Shown here piece after piece: positions 1-9,673 of a stretch of 42,216 nucleotides of DNA. Under the pieces are notes generated by a model. It searched no databases and was not told the origin of the DNA. It saw nothing but the letters and a program-made list of their open reading frames with translations. Both the position numbers and the translations under genes were made by a program. This stretch comes from Butyrivibrio sp. INlla21 (lineage in GTDB: Bacteria > Bacillota > Clostridia > Lachnospirales > Lachnospiraceae): positions 1 to 42,216 of the forward strand of contig NZ_FPCC01000026.1 in NCBI RefSeq assembly GCF_900116875.1, in the 5' to 3' direction. How positions within the stretch are numbered: the first letter of the stretch is position 1; every line of letters begins with the position of its first letter.

Positions 1-732
1 AAAATCCTCAGGCTTATCGTTCTGAAGAATAAGCCACATACACTCAACATAATCCTTGGCATAACCCCAGTCACGAAGACTTGAGAGATTTCCAAGATAA
101 AGTTTATCCTGCTTGCCCTGTGCGATACGTGCTGCTGCAAGCGTGATCTTACGTGTAACGAAAGTCTCGCCGCGGCGCTCTGACTCGTGGTTGAAAAGAA
201 TTCCCGAGCAGCAGAACATGTTGTAAGCTTCTCTGTACTCTTTTACAATCCAGAAACCATAGAGCTTGGCAACCGCATAAGGGCTGTATGGATGGAAAGG
301 AGTGTTCTCGTTCTGAGGAACCTCCTCAACTTTTCCGTATAATTCCGAAGTTGAAGCCTGATAGATACGGCAAGTCTCTGTAAGACCGCACTGACGAACG
401 GCTTCAAGAACTCTTAGTACACCTGTAGCATCAACGTCAGCAGTAAACTCAGGTGAATCGAATGATACCTGAACATGTGACTGTGCTGCGAGATTGTATA
501 TCTCATCGGGGCGAACCTTGGACACGATACCGATGATGCTCATTGAATCGCCGAGATCTCCGTAATGAAGATGGAAATGAGGCTTCCCCTCAAGATGTGC
601 TATCCTCTCGCGGAAATCTACCGATGATCTTCTTATAATACCGTGAACATCATAACCCTTTTCCAAAAGAAACTCTGCAAGGTATGATCCGTCCTGACCT
701 GTAATACCTGTTATAAGTGCAACTTTACTCAT
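1..732 (-). CDS. gmd: GDP-mannose 4,6-dehydratase, C-terminus cut by window edge
   Basis: Converts GDP-mannose to GDP-4-keto-6-deoxymannose, the first step to GDP-fucose or GDP-rhamnose sugars for surface glycans. The frame is open from an ATG at 732 to the window edge (244 residues of a family of roughly 340-370). Residues 1-35 give the NAD(P)-binding Rossmann start with [20 protein letters not shown] and YSPYAVAK supply the catalytic Thr/Ser-Glu and the YxxxK pair of the extended SDR family. An AGGAG site lies 6 nt before the start, in a 71-nt AT-rich gap after cysK. The family is highly conserved, so identity is secure; only the C-terminus is unseen. Confidence 0.95.
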   Translation of the reverse strand, partial: MSKVALITGITGQDGSYLAEFLLEKGYDVHGIIRRSSVDFRERIAHLEGKPHFHLHYGDLGDSMSIIGIVSKVRPDEIYNLAAQSHVQVSFDSPEFTADVDATGVLRVLEAVRQCGLTETCRIYQASTSELYGKVEEVPQNENTPFHPYSPYAVAKLYGFWIVKEYREAYNMFCCSGILFNHESERRGETFVTRKITLAAARIAQGKQDKLYLGNLSSLRDWGYAKDYVECMWLILQNDKPEDF

Positions 733-803
733 ATTTGCTCCTAATTCTGCTAATAGTATGTCTCTACTTAAATTTTAACACACTATACTATAACATATAA
801 TAA

Positions 804-1733
804 TCACTCTTCAAACAGAGGGGTAGAAAAATATCTCTCCGCAGTATCGGGGAGCACTGTAACTACAGTTTTTCCGGGGCCGAGCTTCTTGGCAAGCTTA
901 ACCGCAGCGGCAACATTGGTTCCGCTTGAGATTCCGCACATGATGCCCTCTTCTCTTGCAAGTCTCTTAGCCATTGTAAGCGCCTCGTCATCAGAAACGA
1001 TGTGAATGTTGTCATATATCGATCTGTTGAGGATATCAGGAATAATTCCGTCTCCGATACCCATCTGAATATGCGTTCCGATATTTCCGCCCGCAAGTAT
1101 AGCTGCATTCTCGGGTTCTGCTGCCCAGATCTCGATGTCGGGGTACTGCGCCTTAAGAACCTCTCCGATACCGGTGATGGTTCCGCCCGTTCCGATTCCG
1201 GAGCAAAAACCGTGAATAGGTCCTTCAACCTGTTCCATTATCTCAAGCGCAGTGTGGTTCTTGTGCGCCATTGTGTTATTCGGATTCTCAAACTGCTGAG
1301 GAACAAAAACATTGGGATCTTCATCTCTCATTCGTAGCGCCGTGTTAAGGCACTCCTCGATGCAGGCTCCGATATCGCCGTCATCATGAACAAGTATCAC
1401 TTCCGCGCCGTAGTGCTTAACTATCTTTCTGCGCTCCTCACTTACGGAATCGGGCATAATGATCACTGTCTTATAGCCCCTTACCGCTCCTACAAGAGCA
1501 AGACCTATTCCCTGATTGCCGCTTGTCGGCTCAACAATTACAGTCTTTTCATTTATAAGTCCCTGCTTCTCGGCAGCCTTTATCATGTTAAGAGCGGTTC
1601 TGGTCTTGATTGAACCGCCCACATTCAGTCCTTCGTATTTAACAAGAATCTCCGCTCCGTCCGGATCAGCGATCCTGTTAAGTCTAATCATTGGTGTATG
1701 CCCTACAGCAGCGAGCACGTTGTCGTGTATCAT
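804..1733 (-). CDS. cysK: Cysteine synthase (O-acetylserine sulfhydrylase), PLP-dependent
   Basis: Expected to make L-cysteine from O-acetylserine and sulfide using PLP in the cytoplasm. The start is at 1733 because AAGGAGAT lies just upstream; an in-frame ATG at 1781 has no ribosome site. The product has 309 residues, normal for CysK. The Schiff-base Lys is K43 in GGSIKTR, the substrate loop is TSGNQG (69-74), the PLP phosphate loop is GTGGTITG and the C-terminal motif is PDTAERY. CysK normally reads TSGNTG and SGSVKDR, so the Gln in the substrate loop and the altered Lys context are variants. A neighbouring beta-substituting activity cannot be excluded. Confidence 0.88.
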   Translation of the reverse strand: MIHDNVLAAVGHTPMIRLNRIADPDGAEILVKYEGLNVGGSIKTRTALNMIKAAEKQGLINEKTVIVEPTSGNQGIGLALVGAVRGYKTVIIMPDSVSEERRKIVKHYGAEVILVHDDGDIGACIEECLNTALRMRDEDPNVFVPQQFENPNNTMAHKNHTALEIMEQVEGPIHGFCSGIGTGGTITGIGEVLKAQYPDIEIWAAEPENAAILAGGNIGTHIQMGIGDGIIPDILNRSIYDNIHIVSDDEALTMAKRLAREEGIMCGISSGTNVAAAVKLAKKLGPGKTVVTVLPDTAERYFSTPLFEE

Positions 1734-1805
1734 TGCCAAGTATCTCCTTAAAACTGTTTTTATTCCAAAAGTCCCGAGCATTATCGGAACACATTGCCAC
1801 TAAGC

Positions 1806-2759
1806 TTACCAGCCAATCTTACGGATCTTCTCCACAAGATTTCTTCCGTAGATCTCGCATCCAAGCGGATTCGGATGAAGAAGATCAAGGAAGTATTCGG
1901 GAAGATGCGGTACCATCTCCATTCCGTCAATCACGGTCACATTCTTATAGCTACCCGCGATCTCTTTTACCTTCTCGCAGAATGCCATCAGAACCGGAAT
2001 TCCCTCTTCGCTGTCACCGCGCCACAAAGGCGAGATGCACAGGATCGGAATCTCATTACCGTAAATACCTATAAGTCTCTCATAGTACTCCTCAACAGCC
2101 TGCACTGCATCAGTGTCGCCGTACTGGTTAGTTCCGAGCGCAACGATGATCTTATCGGGGTTATAACCCTCCATCTTCATCAGGCAGTTCTTATCATAGA
2201 TATATCCGCCGATTCCCTGATTGATAATATCATAATTTAGAATTCTGTTCGCAACACTTACATAAGTACATCCCGAACGAAGCGGTCCGTAGCCCTGGGT
2301 TATCGAATCTCCGAGCCAAAGAACCTTCTCATTTTTCACAGCTCTTTTTACCTCTGCGTCAGTCTCAAAGTTCCTTACAAGCACTGTCTCGTCCGCAGGA
2401 AGATAAATAACAACTGATTTTTTACCACTCGGAAGCTTCCACGTCAGCCTACCTTCTTCCGCAATATCTTTTACATAGACAATATCCGTAATCTGTCCGT
2501 CTATCATTAGTTCAAAAGAGTCCTCGGAGCCCTTCCAGATTATCTTGTAATCAAAAGAAACTTCGCTCGCCTCAGTCGTAAACTCAAAAGTCTTGGCTGT
2601 TGTCGCCGTACATCTTTCGTACCAAAAATCCAGAGCCCCCTTGAAATACTCAATCTGATCCTTGTTGTACTGAAAAGCCTGAAGATATCCGTCTTCAACC
2701 TCCTCAAATTCATACGCCCCAAAATAAATCTCTTTTAATTCTTCATTTGATAAAACCAT
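1806..2759 (-). CDS. SGNH/GDSL-family esterase with N-terminal beta-sandwich domain
   Basis: Likely a carbohydrate or acyl esterase of the SGNH hydrolase fold. Residues 1-140 look like the beta-rich N-terminal domain of two-domain carbohydrate esterases. The hydrolase part shows block I LGDSITQG (Ser151 or 152), the block II Gly in NQGIGGY, block III ALGTNQYGD with Asn211, and block V D292-x-x-H295 in LDLLHPN, so all four catalytic blocks are present. There is no signal peptide, so a cytoplasmic enzyme acting on imported oligosaccharide esters is plausible. A GAGGT-like ribosome site precedes the ATG. It sits upstream of cysK, 72 bp away, with no obvious terminator between. The substrate is not readable. 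Confidence 0.85.
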   Translation of the reverse strand: MVLSNEELKEIYFGAYEFEEVEDGYLQAFQYNKDQIEYFKGALDFWYERCTATTAKTFEFTTEASEVSFDYKIIWKGSEDSFELMIDGQITDIVYVKDIAEEGRLTWKLPSGKKSVVIYLPADETVLVRNFETDAEVKRAVKNEKVLWLGDSITQGYGPLRSGCTYVSVANRILNYDIINQGIGGYIYDKNCLMKMEGYNPDKIIVALGTNQYGDTDAVQAVEEYYERLIGIYGNEIPILCISPLWRGDSEEGIPVLMAFCEKVKEIAGSYKNVTVIDGMEMVPHLPEYFLDLLHPNPLGCEIYGRNLVEKIRKIGW

Positions 2760-2833
2760 ACCTATACCTCACATAAAAGCTGAAATAACAACATGAGATT
2801 TATTATACTTTATTCTAAATTATTTTACTATGC

Positions 2834-4669
2834 TTACACCGCAATATACGCTCCGGCCTGAACCTTCCACATCTGCGCATACTTACCGCCGAGTTCAAGA
2901 AGCTCTTCGTGGCTTCCTTGCTCCACGATCCGGCCGTTCTCGAGCATGATTATCCTGTCCGCAAGACGCGTAGTTGACAATCTGTGTGATATAAAGATAA
3001 CCGTTTTATCCTTGGTAGCGCTCAGCATCGCATGGTTAAGTTGATACTCCGCGATAGGATCAAGCGCGCTTGAAGGCTCATCAAGGATCATAAGTCCCGC
3101 GTTCTTATAAAACACCCTCGCAATCGCAAGCTTCTGGCTTTCTCCGCCCGAGAGATTAACTCCGCTCTTTACAAACTCCGTTGTAAGATTCGTATCAAGC
3201 TTCTTATTGAATCGATCAATTCTTTCAAGAAGTCCGCTGTCCGCAAGCGCCGCTCTTACCGCAATATCATCCGCGTTGTCCGCAACATCAAGCACAACAT
3301 TCTCCTTAACCGTTCCCGCAAAGATCTGAAAATCCTGGAATACCGTTCCTATCGTATCGCGATATTTTTTGACATCATATTTTCTGATATCAGTTCCATC
3401 CGCATCAATCTCTCCGCTCTTCACATCGTATAAACGCATAAGAAGCTTAACCAGCGTTGTTTTTCCGGCGCCGTTATAACCTACAAGCGCTATCTTTTCA
3501 CCGGGGTTTATGTGAAGGTCAAGATTCTTAAGGAGCATCTCCTTATTCTCTCCATATGCAAAAGAAACATCTTTAAGCTCAATCTCTTTTGCCTCACCCG
3601 AAGGAACAAGATTCTCCGCGGACACGATCTTAGGCTCATAGCCAAGAAAAGCCCTGATCCTTCCGACATAGAGACTCGTCTCCGTCGCAAAAGGATAAAC
3701 CTCGGTGAATATCCTAAGACCGTTCTTAAGCCTTCCGAACGAATGCGCAAGGATTGCCATGGTACTGAGCGACATCGTATGAAGAACCGCGGTCTGATAT
3801 ACAAGATATGACATAAACACCAGATCACTTATCATATCGTTGCATGGATACTTCTTCATAAATCCAAGTATCCATTTCCTTAAGGCGTATTTCTTCTCAA
3901 CTCTGTACACTTCATCATTGGCTTCTTCAAACCTCTTGATCAAAATATCCGAAACCTCGGGATTAAGCCTTATTTCCTTCGCATAATCGCCCAGATAAAA
4001 GACTCTTTTAACATAATCTCTTTTTCTGGTAAAAGGTATACTCTCAACCTTAGCAAGGTAGCTAAGCTTGTTATAAAGCTGATTAAACACAAACGAAAGC
4101 ACAAACGAAGCAACCGCAAACAGTATGGAAACCTTATCCTTCATAAGAAAAAAGATTGTCGTTGTGATAAATACGGTAACTCCGGCAAGCGAGTCACGGA
4201 TAAACTGCATCTCTCTGTCAATCTGCTTATCAACTTCCGATATCGCCATGACCTGATCGTTGTAAAATTCAGGATTGTCATAGCATTCAAGGTCCATGAC
4301 ACCGGCCTTTTTATAGAGAAGCATCTTGATCTTCTCTTTAACTTTTGGCCGTTCCTTCTCCCCTATAAAGTCGCCTGCGAACACGGCAAACACCATACCA
4401 AGTGTTATTAAACCTGCAAGTATCAGTATAAACTTCGCAACCTTTGCAAAAGGATAGCCAAATTCCGCTGCTTCAAGGACGTATCCTATTCCTACCGTAT
4501 GCTCAAAAAAAATCGAGACCTGATTCCTTATCGCGTCGAGTGCGGCAAAAATAATAAACGCCGGAGAGGCCTTAAACATGAGCTTTAATAGAAAAGCATT
4601 GTTCGAAAGAACCTGTTTTACGCTCTGATTAGTCTTTGTCTTCTCGGTAAAACCTGTATTTGCGCTCAT
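2834..4669 (-). CDS. ABC exporter half-transporter, second subunit of heterodimer
   Basis: 611 residues: a transmembrane domain (about 25-345) followed by an ATPase domain (about 360-605). The ATPase shows Walker A GYNGAGKT (397-404), signature LSGGESQ, Walker B LMILDEP with Glu present, and an H-loop ISHR. It overlaps the upstream half-transporter by 4 bp (ATGA), which implies translational coupling and a heterodimer with the 4666-6498 product. Both half-transporters have canonical sites, so neither is a degenerate partner. The substrate is unknown; drugs, lipids or peptides are all possible. No peptidase domain is present. Confidence 0.88.
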   Translation of the reverse strand: MSANTGFTEKTKTNQSVKQVLSNNAFLLKLMFKASPAFIIFAALDAIRNQVSIFFEHTVGIGYVLEAAEFGYPFAKVAKFILILAGLITLGMVFAVFAGDFIGEKERPKVKEKIKMLLYKKAGVMDLECYDNPEFYNDQVMAISEVDKQIDREMQFIRDSLAGVTVFITTTIFFLMKDKVSILFAVASFVLSFVFNQLYNKLSYLAKVESIPFTRKRDYVKRVFYLGDYAKEIRLNPEVSDILIKRFEEANDEVYRVEKKYALRKWILGFMKKYPCNDMISDLVFMSYLVYQTAVLHTMSLSTMAILAHSFGRLKNGLRIFTEVYPFATETSLYVGRIRAFLGYEPKIVSAENLVPSGEAKEIELKDVSFAYGENKEMLLKNLDLHINPGEKIALVGYNGAGKTTLVKLLMRLYDVKSGEIDADGTDIRKYDVKKYRDTIGTVFQDFQIFAGTVKENVVLDVADNADDIAVRAALADSGLLERIDRFNKKLDTNLTTEFVKSGVNLSGGESQKLAIARVFYKNAGLMILDEPSSALDPIAEYQLNHAMLSATKDKTVIFISHRLSTTRLADRIIMLENGRIVEQGSHEELLELGGKYAQMWKVQAGAYIAV

Positions 4670-6498
4670 ACAACCACCTCCTCTTCGTTCTCGATAGCGA
4701 GGTAGTTCATCGCCTGCTTCCTGTACATATGCGCATAGCTTCCGTTTGCTGCCATAAGCTCTTTATGCGTTCCCTCTTCGATGAGCATTCCCATCTCAAG
4801 CATAAATACCTTATCGCAGTTCTTTACCGACGAAAGCCTGTGCGAGATAAAGAGCATGGTGCGATCTTCGCCCTCTTTCATAATATTGGAAAAGAGCTCG
4901 TATTCCGCGATCGGATCAAGCGCACTTGAAGGCTCATCAAAGATCTTCATCGGCGCGTCTTTTATAAACGTCCTTGCGACCGCCACCTTCTGGCTCTCTC
5001 CGCCGGAAAGCACCGCTCCCTCATCATCAAATTCTCTGGTCATCACATTGTCGATGCCACTCTTAAGGCTGCAGATCCTGTCATATACGCCCGCCTTTTT
5101 AAGCGCCTCAATGACCTTTTCGTCCTCGTTTTCATAGTGCCTTCCCATGAGCACATTCTCTTTTACACTCATTCCGAAAAGCTCATAATCCTGGAAAGTC
5201 GTCGCAAAAATATCCCTGTAAGCCTTCAGATTATATTCGCGAATATCTCTGCCATTGTAGAAGATCTCGCCTTTTGTCGGATCATAGAGCCTAAGCATCA
5301 GCTTGATTATCGTGGTCTTACCCGCGCCGTTATGTCCTACGAGCGCCGCAGTCTGTCCTTTCTCTATAACAAAAGAAAGATCGTGTATGATCTCTTTATC
5401 CTTATAAGCAAAAGAAACATTCCTAAATTCAAGGCTCTTAAATTCAGAATCCGGCATATCTCCGTCGTAGTCCTCGGGCAGAGTCTCCTCATACTCAAGA
5501 AAGCCTTTGATGTTATTTATAAACATGGCATTCTTAAGTATCTCCATGATATTGTCAAACAATCTTATGAGAACCCACGTCATAGCAACCATGAGACTCG
5601 TCATGATCGTAAGCTCTGCAAGCGATATCGTTCCCGTAACGCGATTCCTGTAAATCGCATAGATAAGCACGCCTTCAAAGATCACAGTAAATGTAAATGT
5701 GATCCTAAGGAAATTCATACTCGCACACTTAAATGCATATTTTATGGCAATAAGGACGTTTTTATTTGTCGCCTCGCGATATTGCTTTTTCATCAGAGAA
5801 AAGACTTCCGACAGCCTGATCTCTTTTGCACCGTCGGGAAGATACATCATCCTGCTGACATAATTGAGCACCTTTTCATTAGGCGCCTGATCCTGATATT
5901 TCCTGAAGTTCAGCTTATTCATAATATTACCGAACACAAAATTACCCACGAACGGCGAAAGGATAAATAAAATGGCATAATGATCAATGTCATACATCAG
6001 GTAAAAATCTACAAGAGCCGCAATAACGCCCAATCCCGCGCCAAGAATACCCTTTACGATAGCCATCACCTTTTCCTCGGCACCATCCATCGCCATGGTA
6101 TACCTGTTGTAGAAATCAGAATCTTCATAACACTTAAGCTCTACGTTTCTTGCTTTTTCGTAGAGCATTTTATAAAGTCCGCCATAAAGCCTGTTGCCCC
6201 TTAGCGGAAACACTACATTTTCAATATAATTGGAATAAATAGAACATGTGCCGAAAATGGCACTGCTTATAAGAATGAACCGAAAGACCGGTTCAAATCC
6301 CCTTCCTTTATCGAGAGCTTCAACTATAACCCTCATAAACACACCGTCAAAAAACACCCACTCGCCAAAGTTCATAAGCCACAAAAAGAAAGCATGAAAT
6401 ATCAAACTCGGACATATCATATGTGTGAGCGTCATGGCATACCATGCATTCCCAACGGTAGCCTTAAAGGAAAGCTTATCCTTCTCCTTTTTAGCCAT
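4666..6498 (-). CDS. ABC exporter half-transporter, first subunit of heterodimer
   Basis: 610 residues with a six-helix-type membrane domain (about 15-345) and a C-terminal ATPase. Visible motifs are Walker A GHNGAGKT, signature LSGGESQ, Walker B MKIFDEPSSALD and H-loop FISHR. The ribosome site GAGGAG lies just before the ATG at 6498. The stop codon overlaps the next start as ATGA. The two subunits share the unusual shared string FDEP/LDEPSSALDPIAEY, so they are duplicated relatives. It is separated from the upstream DUF4003-like gene by a strong GC-rich hairpin, so it probably has its own transcription or relies on read-through. Confidence 0.88.
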   Translation of the reverse strand: MAKKEKDKLSFKATVGNAWYAMTLTHMICPSLIFHAFFLWLMNFGEWVFFDGVFMRVIVEALDKGRGFEPVFRFILISSAIFGTCSIYSNYIENVVFPLRGNRLYGGLYKMLYEKARNVELKCYEDSDFYNRYTMAMDGAEEKVMAIVKGILGAGLGVIAALVDFYLMYDIDHYAILFILSPFVGNFVFGNIMNKLNFRKYQDQAPNEKVLNYVSRMMYLPDGAKEIRLSEVFSLMKKQYREATNKNVLIAIKYAFKCASMNFLRITFTFTVIFEGVLIYAIYRNRVTGTISLAELTIMTSLMVAMTWVLIRLFDNIMEILKNAMFINNIKGFLEYEETLPEDYDGDMPDSEFKSLEFRNVSFAYKDKEIIHDLSFVIEKGQTAALVGHNGAGKTTIIKLMLRLYDPTKGEIFYNGRDIREYNLKAYRDIFATTFQDYELFGMSVKENVLMGRHYENEDEKVIEALKKAGVYDRICSLKSGIDNVMTREFDDEGAVLSGGESQKVAVARTFIKDAPMKIFDEPSSALDPIAEYELFSNIMKEGEDRTMLFISHRLSSVKNCDKVFMLEMGMLIEEGTHKELMAANGSYAHMYRKQAMNYLAIENEEEVVV

Positions 6499-6518
6499 AA
6501 CTCCTCATACTCCCAAAA

Positions 6519-6540
6519 TGGCGCGCCCCCCGACGCGCCA
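6519..6540 (-). terminator. GC-rich terminator-like hairpin after the DUF4003-like gene
   Basis: TGGCGCG pairs with CGCGCCA around an 8-base loop. On the minus strand it is followed by TTTT. It lies between the stop of the DUF4003-like gene and the start of the ABC exporter. Confidence 0.6.
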
Positions 6541-6577
6541 CATAAATACTAACAATGTTAAAAAAACCCTCAAAAGA

Positions 6578-7567
6578 TCAGTGAGACGAAGAGCTGCTTG
6601 CTGCTGCGCTTGATGCCACGATGACCATAAGCATGATTTCTTCTGCGATGACTTTGGCGAGAGTGCCTCCGACAACCGCTGCGTTTACGGCTGCGTCAGC
6701 GCCGGCGTAGCTTTCATAAACCAAAGTAGATGCAACCATAAGTCTTGTCTGCTTTGTCATGTCCCAGAAACGGAAGCCCTTTTTCTTCTTAAGATACTCG
6801 GAAGCCTCCACAGCTTCGGATACGATATCCTCATTATTCATTGAGATATTAGTCAAAAGACCAAGCGAAGCAAGTTCGTATTCCATGCCGTATTTAGATC
6901 CTGCTGCCTTGAATGCATTGAAAATCTCCAATGTATTCTCGCTCTTTTTGACAGCGTCACCTTCAAAAGCAGTAAGCACCTGTGCAAGTGAATACACGGC
7001 ATTCTCATGAAATAAGAATTTACCCTTGATAGAAGCATAGGTGTTTTCGAGCTCCTCGAGAATAGCCTCTGCGCTCTTATCAGCCATTGCCATGATTACC
7101 GCAAGACATGTGTCCTGATCGGTCGTTAAGAAAGGATGCTTACTCTTCATTCCCTTCATGAGCACATTGGTCTTTTCGATTATCGCATCGGCATCGGCAA
7201 CTCTCTTTGCATCAGCGATCACCATTGCAGAAAGTGCTCTGTAGCTTGATCCGAAGAACTTACCTGACTGAAGCTTACCGTAAACAGCGATTATATCCTC
7301 AAGATACTGGTCCGGATTATCTGAAAGAGCCATACCCGTAGCGGCGATCAGCTCATTGTTTCCGCGAAAATATGACAAAATGCTCTGTCTCTTTTTAAGT
7401 TTCTTTCTGCACTCTTTTACAAGCTGAACATCAACGCTCTTTCCGCTCTCTGTATATGAAAGTGCCGCAATCGTCTTAAAAAGCGGATGCTCCCACCAAA
7501 ATCCCTTGTGATAAGAGATTACATTCTCCCCTAACAGATCACATTTTTTCATTACATCATTTTTCAT
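6578..7567 (-). CDS. DUF4003-like protein of unknown function
   Basis: 329 residues, largely alpha-helical and without a signal peptide. The overall layout (a repeat-like helical protein of about 320 residues with conserved stretches such as SYFRGNNELIAA and FLTTDQDT) resembles the DUF4003 family as I remember it. No catalytic motif is visible. The C-terminus turns hydrophobic (about 300-318) and ends in an Ala/Ser-rich tail followed by His, which may be a membrane-associating helix. Ribosome site GGGAG lies 7 nt before the ATG. It is expressed alone or with the genes above it (27-bp gap to the oxidoreductase). Its function is unknown. Confidence 0.7.
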   Translation of the reverse strand: MKNDVMKKCDLLGENVISYHKGFWWEHPLFKTIAALSYTESGKSVDVQLVKECRKKLKKRQSILSYFRGNNELIAATGMALSDNPDQYLEDIIAVYGKLQSGKFFGSSYRALSAMVIADAKRVADADAIIEKTNVLMKGMKSKHPFLTTDQDTCLAVIMAMADKSAEAILEELENTYASIKGKFLFHENAVYSLAQVLTAFEGDAVKKSENTLEIFNAFKAAGSKYGMEYELASLGLLTNISMNNEDIVSEAVEASEYLKKKKGFRFWDMTKQTRLMVASTLVYESYAGADAAVNAAVVGGTLAKVIAEEIMLMVIVASSAAASSSSSH

Positions 7568-7593
7568 TGTGTCTCTCCCTTGTTGTTAATATT

Positions 7594-8562
7594 TTAATAT
7601 CCGATCTCTTTTAAGATCATATCCATAAGCTTTGCGTTCTTAACGGAAAACTTGGATGATACATGAGGTTTCTCACCGTTTTCGATGCATCTGTTCATCT
7701 GCTCGATCTCAAGAGAATAATTCTGCGGGATATCGAGGCGTTTGATCGACACCCCTTCATCCGTGTAGATCTTGTAGGCCGCCTCGCCCTGCTTGTTGTA
7801 CTCAACCTTGGAGCGAATATAGCCTTTTCTTCCGTGAACGTAGAGATTGTCAAATCTTGCATTCTTATCAATTCCAAGAACCATTCCGACATTGAACGCC
7901 GCTCTTGCTTTATTCTTGAAACGTATCATGCAAGACGCATGGATATCTACGTTATCCTCATTAAATTCCGCCTGAGCCTTGATATCTTCAGGTTCCGAAT
8001 CAATAAGCGTAAGGATCATCGTCGTGCAGTAGCAACCAAGATCGTACATTGCTCCGCCGCCGTTTTCTCTTCGTATACGGATATCATCGGAATATCCCTG
8101 GGTCAAAAAAGCTGTCTCAATATAATCGATATCGCCGATCATTCCGCTCTTTACAACCTCTTTAAGGCTCTCAATATAAGGGCTGTGAAGGTACGCATAA
8201 GCTTCCATCAAAATTACGCCGTTTTTCTTGGCAATCTCAAAAAGCTCTTTCGCATCTTTTTCATTAAGCGTAAGAGGCTTTTCGCAAAGCACATGCTTAC
8301 CCGCGTTCAGAGCTTCTTTTACCCATTTGTAATGAAGATCGTTCGGAAGAGGAATGTATACGGCTTGGACATCGCTGTCCGCCAAAAGCTCCTCATAGCT
8401 TCCGTACGCCTTCTTAAAATCGAACTCTTTTCTGAAACTCTCCGCCTTCTTAATGCTTCTTCCCGCTATCGCGTAGAGCTCGCAGTTTTCAGAAAGTCTC
8501 ATTCCGGGAATCGTGCAACCCCTTGCAATGTTCGCCGTTCCAAGTACACCCCATTTAACCAT
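7594..8562 (-). CDS. Gfo/Idh/MocA-family NAD(P)-dependent oxidoreductase
   Basis: 322 residues. An N-terminal Rossmann domain begins VKWGVLGTANIARG, and the hallmark EKP motif is E94-K95-P96 in CEKPLTL. The C-terminal half is the alpha/beta domain that binds sugars or inositols in this family. Family members oxidise or reduce hydroxyl groups of cyclitols, sugars or sugar derivatives. The exact substrate cannot be read. A ribosome site AAGGTGG precedes the ATG, and the gene follows the small protein at 8575-8793 after only 12 nt, so the two are probably co-transcribed. Confidence 0.9.
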   Translation of the reverse strand: MVKWGVLGTANIARGCTIPGMRLSENCELYAIAGRSIKKAESFRKEFDFKKAYGSYEELLADSDVQAVYIPLPNDLHYKWVKEALNAGKHVLCEKPLTLNEKDAKELFEIAKKNGVILMEAYAYLHSPYIESLKEVVKSGMIGDIDYIETAFLTQGYSDDIRIRRENGGGAMYDLGCYCTTMILTLIDSEPEDIKAQAEFNEDNVDIHASCMIRFKNKARAAFNVGMVLGIDKNARFDNLYVHGRKGYIRSKVEYNKQGEAAYKIYTDEGVSIKRLDIPQNYSLEIEQMNRCIENGEKPHVSSKFSVKNAKLMDMILKEIGY

Positions 8563-8574
8563 ATAGAACCACCT

Positions 8575-8793
8575 TTATTTTTTGAAAAGACCGCCCGCAA
8601 GATTCTTGATATCGCCAAGATCAAGCTTTCCGTCAGATACCGCTGCCTGAACCTTCTTGATGTCATCTTCGCTTATATCGATATTGGCTTTCTTCAAGAT
8701 TTCTTTTGCCTGAGCAGGGTCAACCTTGGCAATCTGTGCCATGAGTTCCTTATTTCCGCTGATCTGTTTGATGATTTCTGTGATGTTTCCCAT
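8575..8793 (-). CDS. Small hypothetical helical protein (72 aa)
   Basis: A 72-residue acidic protein starting MGNITEIIKQIS. The start at 8793 is fixed by GGAGGAGG eight nt upstream; a longer frame from 8832 has no ribosome site. It contains helix-turn patterns (KVDPAQAKEILKK, IDISEDDIKKVQAAV) and a Gly-rich C-terminus. There is no signal peptide or metal motif. I do not recognise the family. It is the first gene of a pair with the Gfo/Idh/MocA oxidoreductase. Confidence 0.75.
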   Translation of the reverse strand: MGNITEIIKQISGNKELMAQIAKVDPAQAKEILKKANIDISEDDIKKVQAAVSDGKLDLGDIKNLAGGLFKK

Positions 8794-8864
8794 AGTGTAA
8801 CCTCCTCCGGTTATAAGTGTTTTCTGCGTCATTTTTATTATACTACAAAAGAGCTGTCGTTATA

Positions 8865-9620
8865 TCACAGCTTCTTTTTCTGCTGCCCACCCGTCATCGC
8901 TACCATGAGCGCATTCGGAACAAGCTTGCCAAAAAAGATCGCTGCTTTCATCCTATGCGTCGGGATAATAACGGTTTTCTTTTTATCCATGCCCTTAAGG
9001 CACTCATCAACGCAGCGACGGGCGCTTATTCCGTTTAGCGCAAAAGTCACATCTGCGTTTTCGTTAAACTCCGTATCCACAGGTCCCGGGCAAAGGCAGC
9101 AAACGTGCACCTTGCTTCCAAGCTCTTTTAACTCTCTCGCCACAGCTCTGGTTATCGAAACAACATACGCTTTTGAGGCATAGTAGGTCGCCATATAAGG
9201 GCCTCCCGGAAGAAGTCCCGCGCTTGATGCGACATTGAGGATCGTTCCGAAGCCCTGCTTATTCATCTTCTTAAGAATCCCCTTAAAAAGAATGTGCATC
9301 GCAACGTCATTGACCTTGATTATCGAGATCTCTTTTTCAAGATCGGTCTCAAGAAAATTCCCCGCCGTTCCAAAGCCCGCATTGTTGATAAATACGTCGA
9401 TCTTCTCATCGGATACATCCGTAAGGAGCTTCTTACACTGCTCCTCGTCCGAAACATCCGCAGTTATTATCCTGCACTCTACTGAAAGCTCCTCCTTCAA
9501 GGCAACGAGGCGCTGCGTCCTTCTGCCCGTCAGAATGAGCTTATAGCCCTGCTGCGCATATCTTTTTGCAAACTCGGCGCCAAGCCCTGAGGTCGCACCC
9601 GTGATAAAAGCTGTCTTCAT
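8865..9620 (-). CDS. Short-chain dehydrogenase/reductase (classical SDR)
   Basis: 251 residues of the classical SDR type. The cofactor motif is TGATSGLG (8-15), the structural NNAG motif is at 79-82, and the catalytic residues are Ser132 or 133 and Y146-x-x-x-K150. Arg residues after the second beta strand (TGRR) favour NADPH. The hydrophobic C-terminal half resembles DltE/YqjQ-like reductases. The substrate is unknown. The ribosome site GGGAG precedes the ATG. Confidence 0.88.
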   Translation of the reverse strand: MKTAFITGATSGLGAEFAKRYAQQGYKLILTGRRTQRLVALKEELSVECRIITADVSDEEQCKKLLTDVSDEKIDVFINNAGFGTAGNFLETDLEKEISIIKVNDVAMHILFKGILKKMNKQGFGTILNVASSAGLLPGGPYMATYYASKAYVVSITRAVARELKELGSKVHVCCLCPGPVDTEFNENADVTFALNGISARRCVDECLKGMDKKKTVIIPTHRMKAAIFFGKLVPNALMVAMTGGQQKKKL

Positions 9621-9673
9621 AAAATACTCCCAATCCCATTTATATAGATTAACGCATCAACCCCGAGCCATCT

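Noticed and set aside
5137..5970. A 277-codon plus-strand frame inside the ABC exporter
   Set aside because: It is antisense to a gene with full ABC motifs and has no plausible start.
2834..6498. ABC exporter as lanthipeptide immunity or export system
   Set aside because: It is about 9 kb away, with several unrelated genes and terminators between, and lacks a C39 domain; the cluster has its own LanT.
7663..9183. A 506-codon open frame on the plus strand
   Set aside because: It lies opposite the Gfo/Idh/MocA and SDR genes, whose motifs are clear, has no ribosome site and reads as a shadow.
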